DNA of 64,000 nt from Acidimicrobiia bacterium. GTDB lineage: Bacteria > Actinomycetota > Acidimicrobiia > Spongiisociales > UBA11373. The notes under the pieces were generated by a model. The model searched no databases, was not told where the DNA came from, and saw only the letters and a program-made list of their open reading frames with translations. Below, one piece after another: positions 25,618 through 34,086 of this stretch (its first letter is position 1; each line of letters begins with the position of its first letter). Position numbers and translations under genes: made by a program. Location: positions 26,782 through 90,781 of the forward strand of contig JBBDMM010000010.1 in the NCBI GenBank assembly GCA_040878325.1, in the 5' to 3' direction.

Positions 25618-26603
25618 GTAGAGAGACCAGGACGGTCCGCCCCTTCGTCGGTCTTGATGCCCTTGAGCGGTGCTTGGATCACACGACCCTTTACTTCGGC
25701 CAGGAACCGTGTGAACCCAACTCAAGTTTAGCAGCTGACATAGAGATCCATGAGTTCCTGATAAGGCCCGTATCGCTGGAGTGGGTGCCCGAGGGCCAGT
25801 TCGAGGCCTTCCGCGCTGGACTCCTAGAGGCATGCGTTGCGGCGGGTATAGCCCCTGAGTCTGTGAGTCTCGCTGCGGTTGCGATGAGCGGCTTTCTGAA
25901 GCTGTCGCAGGTGGTGCTCAATGTTTCGCTTGTGGAGCTCGATCGTCTGGATCGCGTTGTCGACCTCGCCGCTGACCCACGTCCTGACCCGTTTCGCACT
26001 CCGTTCAACGGATTCGGTGTCGACGTGTATCTCCTGCTTTCGGAGGCCGTCGATGCTCGGCCCCTGAAGCCGTCGAAGAAAGGAACCTGGCTCTCGCGGG
26101 TCAGTTTCCGAATCGACACGCACCTCGCGCCAGCCCTGCTTCCGCCCACTCCGCTGACCGGTGAGCTCCGACAGCAACTGGGCCTTCCGGCTCGCACGCT
26201 TCGATATTTGCAGTTCGGGGATCACGATCTCCTCGAGCCCTACCGTGAGCAGGAACAGCCAGTCTTCTACGTCGACGAAGACATCCTCGCGCAGCTAAGC
26301 GTTCGTCGGACGTCGGCTGCGAGCAAAGCGATCCAGCTTCAGCTAGCCCAGGACTTCGTGGCCGCGGTGGTTCGTCGCGCCGCAGGTCAGCCGGATCTTG
26401 AGACGGTCGCCTACGACGATGTTCGCGAGAGTCTCCTCGGTAGCGTCATCCGGCTCGCCGCCGGTCCAAAAGCCTTGGATGGCGATCGGCAAACCCTTCT
26501 GGTGATGGTCCGCAACGACCCCGAGTACGTCATCGCCAGAGCCGAGCACTTCGTCGATGTGGCAAGCGGATTTGTAAATGTCCTGAAGGACGGGGACTCA
26601 TGA
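25614..26603 (+). CDS. Operon B: uncharacterised 329-residue protein
   Basis: Soluble protein of mixed alpha/beta character with no recognised catalytic motif. It begins MSRETRTVRPFVGLDALERC and overlaps the GHKL ATPase gene by four bases (ATGA) and the next gene likewise, so it is made in step with both. No membrane segment or signal. By position it is probably a dedicated subunit of the ATPase complex. Family not recognised. Confidence 0.65.
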   Translation: MSRETRTVRPFVGLDALERCLDHTTLYFGQEPCEPNSSLAADIEIHEFLIRPVSLEWVPEGQFEAFRAGLLEACVAAGIAPESVSLAAVAMSGFLKLSQVVLNVSLVELDRLDRVVDLAADPRPDPFRTPFNGFGVDVYLLLSEAVDARPLKPSKKGTWLSRVSFRIDTHLAPALLPPTPLTGELRQQLGLPARTLRYLQFGDHDLLEPYREQEQPVFYVDEDILAQLSVRRTSAASKAIQLQLAQDFVAAVVRRAAGQPDLETVAYDDVRESLLGSVIRLAAGPKALDGDRQTLLVMVRNDPEYVIARAEHFVDVASGFVNVLKDGDS

Positions 26604-27292
26604 CCTACCCCGTCCTGACCGGAACGAAGTGCGCAGAGCTCGCTCGGCAGCTCTTGCAGGGGACGTCCCCTGCGATCGAGGCGTTTGCCGACTGGGTGGG
26701 CGTTGGCCCTGAGGTCGACCTCGGCCCGATTGAGCGGGCTGCGGCGCTGATTCTCGCCGAGATGACGTCCGCCGGTGATTCCGACAAGGACATGTTCGAG
26801 GGCCGTTACTGCGTGCTCATTCACGACGCGTTGGCGGCGGTTCCGATCGAGATTCGGGATGACCGGGGCTTCTGGCGGTTCCTCGCCCTCAAGTACTTCT
26901 GGCCATTCATCAAGTGGCGCGAGGCAGAAGCGTTCGAGCGTGAGAACCACCTGAGATATGTGGACGCTGCCTCCAGTACGGAGTCAGTCATCACTCGAAT
27001 GCACCTTCGGGCGGCGGCAGTCGGCGGTCAGGAGTGGGCGCGTTTGGCTGGTGGAATCCCCAAGTCCACGGACTTCTGGCGCAGTCACATCCTTAGAGTG
27101 CGAACCTGTACCGCGCCGCCGGTGGCGAGGGCCTTTGCGTCTCGCCAGATGGACGAGAGGCTCAGCACCCCCTTGGTTCGGCAAGTAGCGCGCCGGGTGA
27201 ATCGAACATGGACGAACGTGGAGTTGCACCTTTACGATGACGATGAGGCGCGCGATCTCATCGATGATCTCTGGTTGGGTGATGCCGAGTGA
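26600..27292 (+). CDS. Operon B: uncharacterised 230-residue protein (possibly DUF6339-like)
   Basis: Soluble helical protein. The block GFWRFLALKYFWPFIKWREAE followed by an arm of Arg/Trp-rich sequence recalls small uncharacterised proteins (DUF6339-like) found beside DNA-methyltransferase defence genes; this is a tentative memory-based match. Four-base overlaps on both sides (ATGA upstream, GTGA into the methyltransferase) show tight co-translation. Role unknown. Confidence 0.62.
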   Translation: MTYPVLTGTKCAELARQLLQGTSPAIEAFADWVGVGPEVDLGPIERAAALILAEMTSAGDSDKDMFEGRYCVLIHDALAAVPIEIRDDRGFWRFLALKYFWPFIKWREAEAFERENHLRYVDAASSTESVITRMHLRAAAVGGQEWARLAGGIPKSTDFWRSHILRVRTCTAPPVARAFASRQMDERLSTPLVRQVARRVNRTWTNVELHLYDDDEARDLIDDLWLGDAE

Positions 27293-28611
27293 CTGAACGG
27301 CTGGTGATGGATACTTACTCGGCTCTGCAAGGTGGTAGGCAGACCTTTGAGGGGGTCGCCGGGCGCGTCGTGCATCGGTTGTCATTGGGCGCTCTCCGGT
27401 CGACGTCATCCGTGGCATCTCCCGACTGGGCAAACTCCGATCCCAAAGGCGCGTGGTGGCGCGCCTACCTCGAGGGCAGCGTTCCGGTTCCAGGGGTCGT
27501 CGAGAGTCGCGTGCTGCGCACCGTCGATCTTTTCTGTGGACCCGGTGGCTTGGCCAATGGACTCAAGGCCTTGTGTTCTGACCTCGGCGTTACGGTGGTT
27601 TCAGAGCTGGCGGTCGATCAGGATCCGAACGCCACGGTCGTGTACGCGGCGAACCACGGGACCCGCCGTCGTTCGACTGATTCGGTGGCTCGGCTAGTCG
27701 ACTTCAGCGTCCGCAAGCGGCCCGAAGGTGCCGATTTCACATATCCACCGGACTTGACCGACCGCGGGCTTTCGCAAGCGATCAACGGGGTCGATTTGGT
27801 CCTGGCAGGACCACCGTGCCAAGGCCACTCGAACCTGAACAACCACACCCGCCGTGAGGATCCTCGTAACAGCCTGTACTTGACCGTGCCGGCATTCGCG
27901 GTCGCGATCGGCGCGCCGATGTGCATTATCGAGAATGTCCCGGCGGTCCTGAACGACTCCACTCGTGTCGTTGAGATTGCGAGATCCCTATTCGAGCGCA
28001 ACGGATACCACGTCGAGACTGGGATGCTGTCAGCCGCTCACATGGGTTGGCCCCAAACCAGGCGTCGCCACTTCCTAGTCGCGCGGCGCGAGGTGCCGCC
28101 CATTCCTTTGGACACGGTCGCTCGCACGCTGGGGGAGGATTCCCCGAGATCCGTTTGGTGGGCGATCGGGGATCTCGAGGACATCACGAGCGACAGCCTT
28201 CTCGACGCCGTCACCGGGCTCTCTGCCGAGAACGTGAGCCGGATCGACTGGCTGTTCGACAACGATGAGCACGACCTGGCACTGCCGGAGCGCCCGGTGA
28301 GCCACAGGGGTGGAACCACCTATACGGCCGTCTACGGGCGCCTACAAAAGGATGCACCGTCCCAGACAATCACCACTGGATTCATGTCGCCGGGTCGGGG
28401 CAGATACGTGCATCCGACTCGCCGTCGCGTCTTGACGGCGCATGAAGCCGCTCGCATCCAAGGGTTCCCCGACACTTATGCATTCAATCCGAATCCATCC
28501 CAGCCACCGACGCGGGCCCTTCTTGCCAAGTGGATTGGCGACGCAGTCCCTATGCCCCTCGGATATGGAGCTGCGCTTTCGGCCCTAGGGGGTGGGCTTG
28601 GCCAAGAATGA
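27289..28611 (+). CDS. Operon B: DNA (cytosine-5-)-methyltransferase
   Basis: A 440-residue C5-cytosine methyltransferase. Motifs in order: I DLFCGPGGLANGL (about 80-92), IV LAGPPCQGHSNLN with catalytic Cys177, VI IIENVPAV (ENV 215-217), VIII QTRRRHF (256-262), and X IGDAVPMPLGYGAAL near the C-terminus. The N-terminal 70 residues precede the catalytic core and may be an adapter. GTG 27289 overlaps the previous stop; an ATG at 27307 is possible. It probably marks host DNA so that operon B ignores it; the target sequence cannot be predicted. A Vsr gene follows, consistent with m5C chemistry. Confidence 0.93.
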   Translation: MTERLVMDTYSALQGGRQTFEGVAGRVVHRLSLGALRSTSSVASPDWANSDPKGAWWRAYLEGSVPVPGVVESRVLRTVDLFCGPGGLANGLKALCSDLGVTVVSELAVDQDPNATVVYAANHGTRRRSTDSVARLVDFSVRKRPEGADFTYPPDLTDRGLSQAINGVDLVLAGPPCQGHSNLNNHTRREDPRNSLYLTVPAFAVAIGAPMCIIENVPAVLNDSTRVVEIARSLFERNGYHVETGMLSAAHMGWPQTRRRHFLVARREVPPIPLDTVARTLGEDSPRSVWWAIGDLEDITSDSLLDAVTGLSAENVSRIDWLFDNDEHDLALPERPVSHRGGTTYTAVYGRLQKDAPSQTITTGFMSPGRGRYVHPTRRRVLTAHEAARIQGFPDTYAFNPNPSQPPTRALLAKWIGDAVPMPLGYGAALSALGGGLGQE

Positions 28612-28915
28612 GAGTTGGTCGGATACTGAGATCAGGGCCTCGCTCGAGTGCTACACGGCCATGGTGTTGCTAGAGCATGCCGGCATCGGGTTCTCGAAGG
28701 CCGACTTCCGTCGATTAGTAGAAGGGATGCTCGCCGGTCGATCTGAGAAGGCGATCGACTTCAAGTGGTGCAATGTCAGCGCCATCCTTGAAGAATCCGG
28801 GTTCTCCTATTTAAGCGCGTACAAGCCGATGGAGCACTATCAGGAGCGACTGCGAGAACTGACCGGCGTCTGGATGCTCGAGCACCCGCTTCTCCGCAAG
28901 CTCCTGAGCGGGTGA
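28592..28915 (+). CDS. Operon B: small stand-alone domain otherwise fused to HNH nucleases
   Basis: A 107-residue protein with the pattern SWSDTEIRASLECYTAM, then AGRSEKAIDFKWCNVSAIL, then YKPMEHYQERL. Known HNH endonucleases carry a similar N-terminal region (W-S/D-E ... RS-x-I-x-K ... N-(I/V)-SA-(V/I)-L ... YKP). Here the domain stands alone, so it may act as a DNA-recognition or adapter subunit. GTG 28592 overlaps the methyltransferase end by 20 bases. Function of the domain is not established. Confidence 0.65.
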   Translation: MGLAKNESWSDTEIRASLECYTAMVLLEHAGIGFSKADFRRLVEGMLAGRSEKAIDFKWCNVSAILEESGFSYLSAYKPMEHYQERLRELTGVWMLEHPLLRKLLSG

Positions 28916-28919
28916 GCTG

Positions 28920-29345
28920 TTGGTCGTGAGCGGACCTTCCGCCAGCTCGCCTGCTGCCCTCAAGCGGATGCAGGCGACTCGTCGGCGCGATACCCCGAAG
29001 GAGGTCGCCCTACGGAGTGCGCTCCACCGCCTGGGACTGCGGTTTCGGCTCCACCGACCGATCGAAGGTGTCGCTCGAACCAGGCCCGACGTCGTCTTCA
29101 TATCGGCCCGGGTAGCTGTATTCGTGGACGGATGCTTCTGGCATCGCTGTCCCGAGCACGGGACCGACCCCAAGGCGAACACTCGATGGTGGAAGGAGAA
29201 GTTGGACCGCAACGTCGAGCGCGACCGGCGGGTGGGCGAGCAGCTCGCCGAATTGGGATGGAGGGTGATGCGGATTTGGGAACACGAAGACCCTGATCAA
29301 GCTGCGGACCGGGTAAACGCGGCTGTCCGTGCGTTACAGCGATAG
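28920..29345 (+). CDS. vsr: Operon B: Vsr-family very-short-patch-repair-type endonuclease
   Basis: A 141-residue nuclease with the Vsr signature: ATRRRDTPKEVALRSALH (with the helix Glu), RPDVVF with catalytic Asp57, and FVDGCFWHRCPEHG. Classical Vsr nicks beside T:G mismatches produced by deamination of 5-methylcytosine, matching the adjacent C5 methyltransferase; in defence operons Vsr-like proteins may also be the restriction nuclease. Start TTG 28920 or GTG 28926; neither has a good Shine-Dalgarno. It is the last gene of the run. Confidence 0.88.
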   Translation: MVVSGPSASSPAALKRMQATRRRDTPKEVALRSALHRLGLRFRLHRPIEGVARTRPDVVFISARVAVFVDGCFWHRCPEHGTDPKANTRWWKEKLDRNVERDRRVGEQLAELGWRVMRIWEHEDPDQAADRVNAAVRALQR

Positions 29346-29434
29346 CTCTTCCGCTGGACGGTCGAACCTCGACACTCACGCTCGATCGAAGTGCTCGACG
29401 CTTCGCGTCGGTGAAACCCGTCGCGCTCGCGGCG

Positions 29435-29440
29435 TATCGT
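29435..29440 (+). promoter_or_regulatory. Leaderless-type promoter of the twin-nuclease operon
   Basis: TATCGT lies 7 bases before the ATG at 29448, so transcription probably starts at or next to the start codon. No Shine-Dalgarno is present. The gap 29346-29447 shows nothing else. Confidence 0.5.
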
Positions 29441-29447
29441 CCCCGCA

Positions 29448-30254
29448 ATGGTTTCAGGCGAGGGGCAACGAGTCATCGACACCGTGATCACGCGTCAGCG
29501 CGATTGGGCGGCCGGCCGAGCGCTCGATCCGAGCGGCACGCGGTTCTTGCATCCAGAGGATGCGCTTCAGGTCGAGCTTGATCCGACGACACGCGCCGAG
29601 TTTGCAGCCGGTGCCGGGGGAGAACTCGATCGCCTCACCAGCCTGCGCAGCTCGAGCTGTCTGGCCATCAACGTCTTTTCCCCTTGGCGTGGCTCGCCCG
29701 GCCCGGTACTCGATGCTCTTGGGTGGAACGTGAGCCAGGCGCCCCTGCAGTTCGAGGCCCGGCAGCCGACCGGATTGGGAGGTGTCGCGCCGCATCTCGA
29801 CGTACTTGCCTCTGGGACCGGAAAGGCACTCGGGATCGAGTGCAAGTTTCTCGAGCTGTACGCCGAGGCGAGGAACACCTTCCGCCCTTCGTACTTTGAT
29901 CGCGACGGTCTGTGGAGGGGGCTACCTCGGGCTGAGGCGTTGGCGCGAAGCATCGCCGAGGGATTGGTGAGGTTCCGATGGTTGGCGGCCGGTCAGTTGG
30001 TGAAGCATGCGCTTGGCTTGTCCAAGAACCAGCCGGACGGCTTCGCGCTTCGGCTTGTGTGGTATCGGGTAGAGGGGCCGATCGCCGACGCGCTCGAGAC
30101 TGAGATCGCGGACTTCGGGCGAGCGGTGGGGGAGGAGCTGTCATTCGAGGCGATCACCTATCAGCGGCTCATCTCGGCGCTGCGACAATACGCCGAACCG
30201 ATTCCGGGCTACTTCGACTACCTCGCGGCGCGCTACGGGCTCGACGGGCGATGA
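29448..30254 (+). CDS. Putative PD-(D/E)XK restriction endonuclease (PGN_0703-like)
   Basis: A 268-residue protein with a restriction-fold core HLDVLASGTGKALGIECKF: Asp118, Glu131 and Lys133 form the D-x(n)-E-x-K signature. Layout and the ECKFLELYA helix recall the PGN_0703-type putative restriction endonucleases, though this was not searched. It overlaps the next gene, also PD-(D/E)XK-like, by four bases (ATGA). Lying directly after the methyltransferase/Vsr operon, it could supply its cutting activity or form a separate two-nuclease module. Confidence 0.68.
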   Translation: MVSGEGQRVIDTVITRQRDWAAGRALDPSGTRFLHPEDALQVELDPTTRAEFAAGAGGELDRLTSLRSSSCLAINVFSPWRGSPGPVLDALGWNVSQAPLQFEARQPTGLGGVAPHLDVLASGTGKALGIECKFLELYAEARNTFRPSYFDRDGLWRGLPRAEALARSIAEGLVRFRWLAAGQLVKHALGLSKNQPDGFALRLVWYRVEGPIADALETEIADFGRAVGEELSFEAITYQRLISALRQYAEPIPGYFDYLAARYGLDGR

Positions 30255-30982
30255 GCCTTCCGCTCCTTGATCTGTGCAGTCGTCCCGAGGTGAATCGCCG
30301 TGACGGATTGGCCTCAGCAGTCGCTGGAGTCGACGTAGATGAGCTGGCGGCGGCATACAGGGACACGGTGTCGCTGGCTCCCCGGAGGAGGGCGCCGTAT
30401 CTGGTGGCGACACACGACGGAGCGGGTGGAGCGTCCAATTTCAAGAGCGAGAAGGTGCTGGCCAAGGCGATCTTCAATGCGGACCGACCACTCCAGGTCG
30501 GGGATCGCCATGTACAGATCATCGATTACGAGGTGCCGCTGAGAGACGTCCGCGCCGACGCCGGAGTCGGGGAGATCGACCTTCTCGGGGTGGAGGTCCA
30601 GGAACCCCGTCTCTGGATCATTGAACTCAAAGTGCACCCGAACTCTGACACTCCCCTTAAGGCACTGCTTCAGGCGCTCCGCTACAGCGCCATCCTCGAG
30701 GCGAACAGCGACAAGATCGCCTCAGAAGTCTTTGAGCGCCGGGGTGTCCGAGTCGAGTGGCCCGCGTCGATCGCCGTTGCCGCCGACGGTTCGTACTGGA
30801 CGAGGTTGGCTGACACGGTCCCGGCCGGCGAGTCGTTGGTGGCACTACGCAGGCTTTCCATGCAGGTGACCAAACGGCTCTCGATCCCGATTCATCTGGT
30901 CGATCTGGGGAACCTGGTGGCCGAGATGGGCGCGAATCAACGAGTGCTGCTCCGAGACCCGCTCACCGTGGAGACGCTTTGA
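30251..30982 (+). CDS. Putative PD-(D/E)XK nuclease (NucS/RecB-like core)
   Basis: A 243-residue protein. Core features are a helix with Glu67 (FKSEKVLAKAIF), GVGEIDLLGVE with Asp110, and LWIIELKVH with Glu125 and Lys127, the order of a PD-(D/E)XK nuclease. The segment QIIDYEVPLRDVRAD before it fits the beta hairpin of this fold. Translationally coupled to the preceding nuclease gene, so the two probably form a heteromer. Substrate unknown. Confidence 0.65.
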   Translation: MSLPLLDLCSRPEVNRRDGLASAVAGVDVDELAAAYRDTVSLAPRRRAPYLVATHDGAGGASNFKSEKVLAKAIFNADRPLQVGDRHVQIIDYEVPLRDVRADAGVGEIDLLGVEVQEPRLWIIELKVHPNSDTPLKALLQALRYSAILEANSDKIASEVFERRGVRVEWPASIAVAADGSYWTRLADTVPAGESLVALRRLSMQVTKRLSIPIHLVDLGNLVAEMGANQRVLLRDPLTVETL

Positions 30983-31051
30983 GTCCTCGGAGGGGCGGCG
31001 GAGCGCACCTCCCTGGATTCTGGGATTCCGGAACGTGTCGCATCGAGGACG

Positions 31052-31094
31052 TATCTTCGAAGGGATGACTCGAACGCGAACGCCTCCAGGATGA
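31052..31094 (+). promoter_or_regulatory. Promoter and short upstream ORF before the RecQ-type gene
   Basis: A TATCTT box (31052-31057) is followed 7 bases later by ATG 31065, opening a 9-codon frame (MTRTRTPPG) whose TGA overlaps the helicase ATG at 31091 (ATGA). Leaderless translation of this mini-ORF could deliver ribosomes to the helicase start, which lacks a Shine-Dalgarno. Inferred from spacing only. Confidence 0.4.
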
Positions 31095-33139
31095 CCTACG
31101 ACCGAGCCCTTGAGCTGCTCCGGTCTGCGACCGGGTCGAATGTGGCCGAGTTTCGTGGCGGGCAGTGGGAATCGATCGAAGCGGTGGTTGTCGGGCGGCG
31201 CCGGGTCTTGGTCGTCCAGCGCACGGGGTGGGGCAAGTCGGCGGTGTACTTCGTTGCGACTCGTCTGCTGCGTGAGGCGGGCATGGGACCAACCGTCGTG
31301 GTGTCGCCGCTTCTCGCACTGATGCGGAATCAGATCGAAATGGCCGCGCGGCTCGGTCTTTCGGCTAAGACGGTCAACTCGACGAATCGAGACGACTGGG
31401 ACGCGATCTTTGTCGAGATCGCCGAAGGCCGCGTCGACGTCCTCTTCATCTCCCCGGAGAGGCTGAACAACCCGGAGTTCCGCTCGGAAGTGTTGCCCGA
31501 TCTCCTGAAGTCCCTTGGTCTCCTTGTGGTCGATGAGGTCCACTGCATCTCGGACTGGGGCCACGACTTCCGGCCCGACTACCGCCGGTTGGCCAATGTC
31601 GTGGCCCTGTTGCCCCCGGGGGTGGCGGTGCTCGGCACCACCGCGACGGCGAACGATCGGGTGGTGTCGGATGTTCGGGAGCAGCTGGGCGAGAACCTGA
31701 TGGTGGTGCGAGGGCCGCTCGACCGAACCAGCCTGCGGCTGCAAATTGTCGGGCTTGAGTCACCGGCCGACCGGCTCGCCTGGCTCGCCGGCACCATTCC
31801 AGGCCTTGCAGGCTCGGGAATCGTCTACACGCTGACGATCAAAGGTGCCCAGCGGGTCGCCCGCTGGCTTCGGTCCCAGGGGGTCGACGCGGTTGCCTAT
31901 TCGAGCGAGACCCCTGACGAGGAGCGGATCGACATCGAGCGACGGCTCAGCGATGGCTCGCTGAAGGTGGTCGTGGCCACCTCGGCACTTGGGATGGGTT
32001 ACGACAACCCCTTCATCCAGTTCGTCATCCACTACCAGTCGCCGGGCTCACCGGTGGCGTACTACCAGCAGGTCGGCCGCGCCGGGAGGGCGGTCGACTC
32101 GGCCATCGGCATCCTCATGACGGGATCAGAAGACGCCGACATCCAGGACTACTTCATCCGCACTGCGTTCCCCACGGAGGAGCATGTCGCGGAGATCCTG
32201 GGGGCTCTCGATGGTGCAGATGGCCTTACGGTGCGGCAGCTCGAGCAAGTCAACATCCCGGCGGCCCGCCTCGCCGGTGCTCTCAAGGTGCTCGAGGTGG
32301 AGGGGGCGGTGTACCGCGAAGGTTCGCGGTGGTACCGATCGGCCGAGCGGTACCAGTACCCCAGGGAGCGCGTTGCGGCCGTGACAGCCCAACGTCGTGC
32401 CGAACAGGCGATCATGCGCGAGATCATCGAAGGGGATGGATGCATCCTGCATCAACTGCGTCTCAGCCTCGACGATGACTCGAGCGCGCCATGCGGGCGG
32501 TGCAGCAACTGCGTCGGCGAAGTTCTCCCTGTCGCAGTTCCCGGTGGCCTCGCGCAGGCGGCGGTCGACTTCATTCGGGGGGAGTCCACCACCATCGAAC
32601 CTCGTAAGCGGTGGCCGTTCCCGATCAACGGAACCACCACGATCGGGCGTCCCTTTGCCGAGGGGCGGGCGTTGACGCGGTGGGGGGACCCTGGGTTGGC
32701 CGCCCTGGTGGAGCGGGGCAAGTACCGCGACGGTTCCTTCTCTGACGACCTCGTGATCGCGGCGGTGGAATCCATTCGCCGGTGGTCGCCGCGCCCGGCC
32801 CCAGAATGGGTGACCTCGGTGCCCGGTCTTGCTTCAGGTGATCTGGTCGGCGACTTCGCGGTTCGTTTGGCCGATCGCCTCCGTCTGCCATACCTCCCGG
32901 CCGTGAGAAAGTTGAGGGTGAATCGGCCGCAGAAGACCATGGAGAACTCGACCCGGCAGGTCAAGAACCTACTGGGGGTGTTCGAAGTGGTGTCGCCCTG
33001 TGCTGGGCCGGTTCTCCTGGTGGACGACATGGTGGATTCACGGTGGACCCTGACCGTTGTCGGCGATCTTCTCGGGAGGAGCGGGGTAAGTCACGTGTAC
33101 CCTCTCGCGCTCGCGGACACATCACGGGGAAGCGGATGA
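31091..33139 (+). CDS. RecQ-family helicase fused to a C-terminal phosphoribosyltransferase-like domain (copy 1)
   Basis: A 682-residue fusion. The RecQ part shows the Q-like FRGGQWESIEA, Walker A QRTGWGKSAV (GKS 48-50), the DEVHCISDWGHDFRPDYRRL box (148-167), motif VI YYQQVGRAGRA and a cysteine zinc cluster CILHQLRL then CGRCSNC. After an unassigned region (about 500-590), the C-terminus carries VLLVDDMVDSRWTLTVVGDL, the PRPP-binding signature of type I phosphoribosyltransferases such as ComF. RecQ enzymes unwind DNA 3' to 5'. The stop overlaps the DprA-like start (ATGA). A close paralogue lies at 52243-54294. Probably genome defence or DNA uptake control; the nucleotide chemistry is unproven. 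Confidence 0.88.
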   Translation: MTYDRALELLRSATGSNVAEFRGGQWESIEAVVVGRRRVLVVQRTGWGKSAVYFVATRLLREAGMGPTVVVSPLLALMRNQIEMAARLGLSAKTVNSTNRDDWDAIFVEIAEGRVDVLFISPERLNNPEFRSEVLPDLLKSLGLLVVDEVHCISDWGHDFRPDYRRLANVVALLPPGVAVLGTTATANDRVVSDVREQLGENLMVVRGPLDRTSLRLQIVGLESPADRLAWLAGTIPGLAGSGIVYTLTIKGAQRVARWLRSQGVDAVAYSSETPDEERIDIERRLSDGSLKVVVATSALGMGYDNPFIQFVIHYQSPGSPVAYYQQVGRAGRAVDSAIGILMTGSEDADIQDYFIRTAFPTEEHVAEILGALDGADGLTVRQLEQVNIPAARLAGALKVLEVEGAVYREGSRWYRSAERYQYPRERVAAVTAQRRAEQAIMREIIEGDGCILHQLRLSLDDDSSAPCGRCSNCVGEVLPVAVPGGLAQAAVDFIRGESTTIEPRKRWPFPINGTTTIGRPFAEGRALTRWGDPGLAALVERGKYRDGSFSDDLVIAAVESIRRWSPRPAPEWVTSVPGLASGDLVGDFAVRLADRLRLPYLPAVRKLRVNRPQKTMENSTRQVKNLLGVFEVVSPCAGPVLLVDDMVDSRWTLTVVGDLLGRSGVSHVYPLALADTSRGSG

Positions 33140-34074
33140 AGCTGTCAGACGACGCCAAGGCCGTGCTCGTGCTGACCACTCGCCTCGGCGACCCGCAGCG
33201 CCCCGCTCTTCCCCCTGGCCAGTGGCACTCCTTCTCGCAGGCTCTCGGCGACTCTGGCCTCAGGCCATGCGATGTGTTCTCGCCCGACGCTCTCGAACGC
33301 ATGGGACTCGACCCGGAGCGGAGGGCGCGGATCGATACCCTCGTCGCCGACGCCGCCCACGTGATGGTGGACCTCGAGTCGGTGAGTGCCCGTGGCATCT
33401 GGGCGATCACCGCGGCGGATGAGGATTACCCAGAGCGGCTCAGAACCCTGGACTCCCTGGCACCACCGGTTATTTTCGGGGTCGGTGACCACCACCTCCT
33501 CGGTCGGCGGGGGGTGGGGATTGTCGGGTCGCGTGACGTGGGGCCCGACGGGGTGGACGTGGCCCGGGAGGTTGCTACCGCCGCGGCCGAAGAAAGCCTG
33601 ACAGTTCTGTCGGGGGCGGCACGCGGCGTCGATCAGCAGGCGATGGCAGCGGCGTATCAGGCGGGCGGGTCAGTAATAGGCGTCCTCGCCGACAGCCTGG
33701 AACGGCAGATCAAGACCGCCGATGTGCGGTCCTCGCTCGACGCAGGCACCACATGCTTGGTCACCCAGCAGCATCCCAAGACTGGCTTCACTCCGGCGGC
33801 GGCGATGGCCCGCAACAAACTGGTCTACGCGATGGCATCAGCGACGTTCGTGGTGGCATCGGGCCTGAAGGGTGGGACCTGGGAGGGGGCGACGGAAGCG
33901 CTGCGAAGAGGCTTCGGGCGCGTGGCGGTCTGGCGCGGCCCAGGCCAGGGGCCGGGGAACGCGGAACTCGAGAAACTCGGTGCCCGCTCGGTCGACAAGG
34001 TTGCCGACCTGTTCGAATACGTCGCGGAGGAACGGCTGCCAGAGCATGAGCAACTCACGATCGAGCTGAGTTAG
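33136..34074 (+). CDS. DprA/Smf-like protein (copy 1)
   Basis: A 312-residue protein of the DprA Rossmann-like fold: VGIVGSRDVGPDGVDVA, LTVLSGAARGVDQQAMAAA and GGSVIGVLADSL match the order of DprA motifs; FTPAAAMARNKLVYAMA and GTWEGATEAL complete the fold. DprA normally binds ssDNA and loads RecA during transformation; here it is translationally coupled to the RecQ-PRTase fusion and has a non-standard N-terminal domain (1-90). A partner of identical length follows the second RecQ copy. Confidence 0.87.
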   Translation: MKLSDDAKAVLVLTTRLGDPQRPALPPGQWHSFSQALGDSGLRPCDVFSPDALERMGLDPERRARIDTLVADAAHVMVDLESVSARGIWAITAADEDYPERLRTLDSLAPPVIFGVGDHHLLGRRGVGIVGSRDVGPDGVDVAREVATAAAEESLTVLSGAARGVDQQAMAAAYQAGGSVIGVLADSLERQIKTADVRSSLDAGTTCLVTQQHPKTGFTPAAAMARNKLVYAMASATFVVASGLKGGTWEGATEALRRGFGRVAVWRGPGQGPGNAELEKLGARSVDKVADLFEYVAEERLPEHEQLTIELS

Positions 34075-34086
34075 CCGGGGTCGGGG

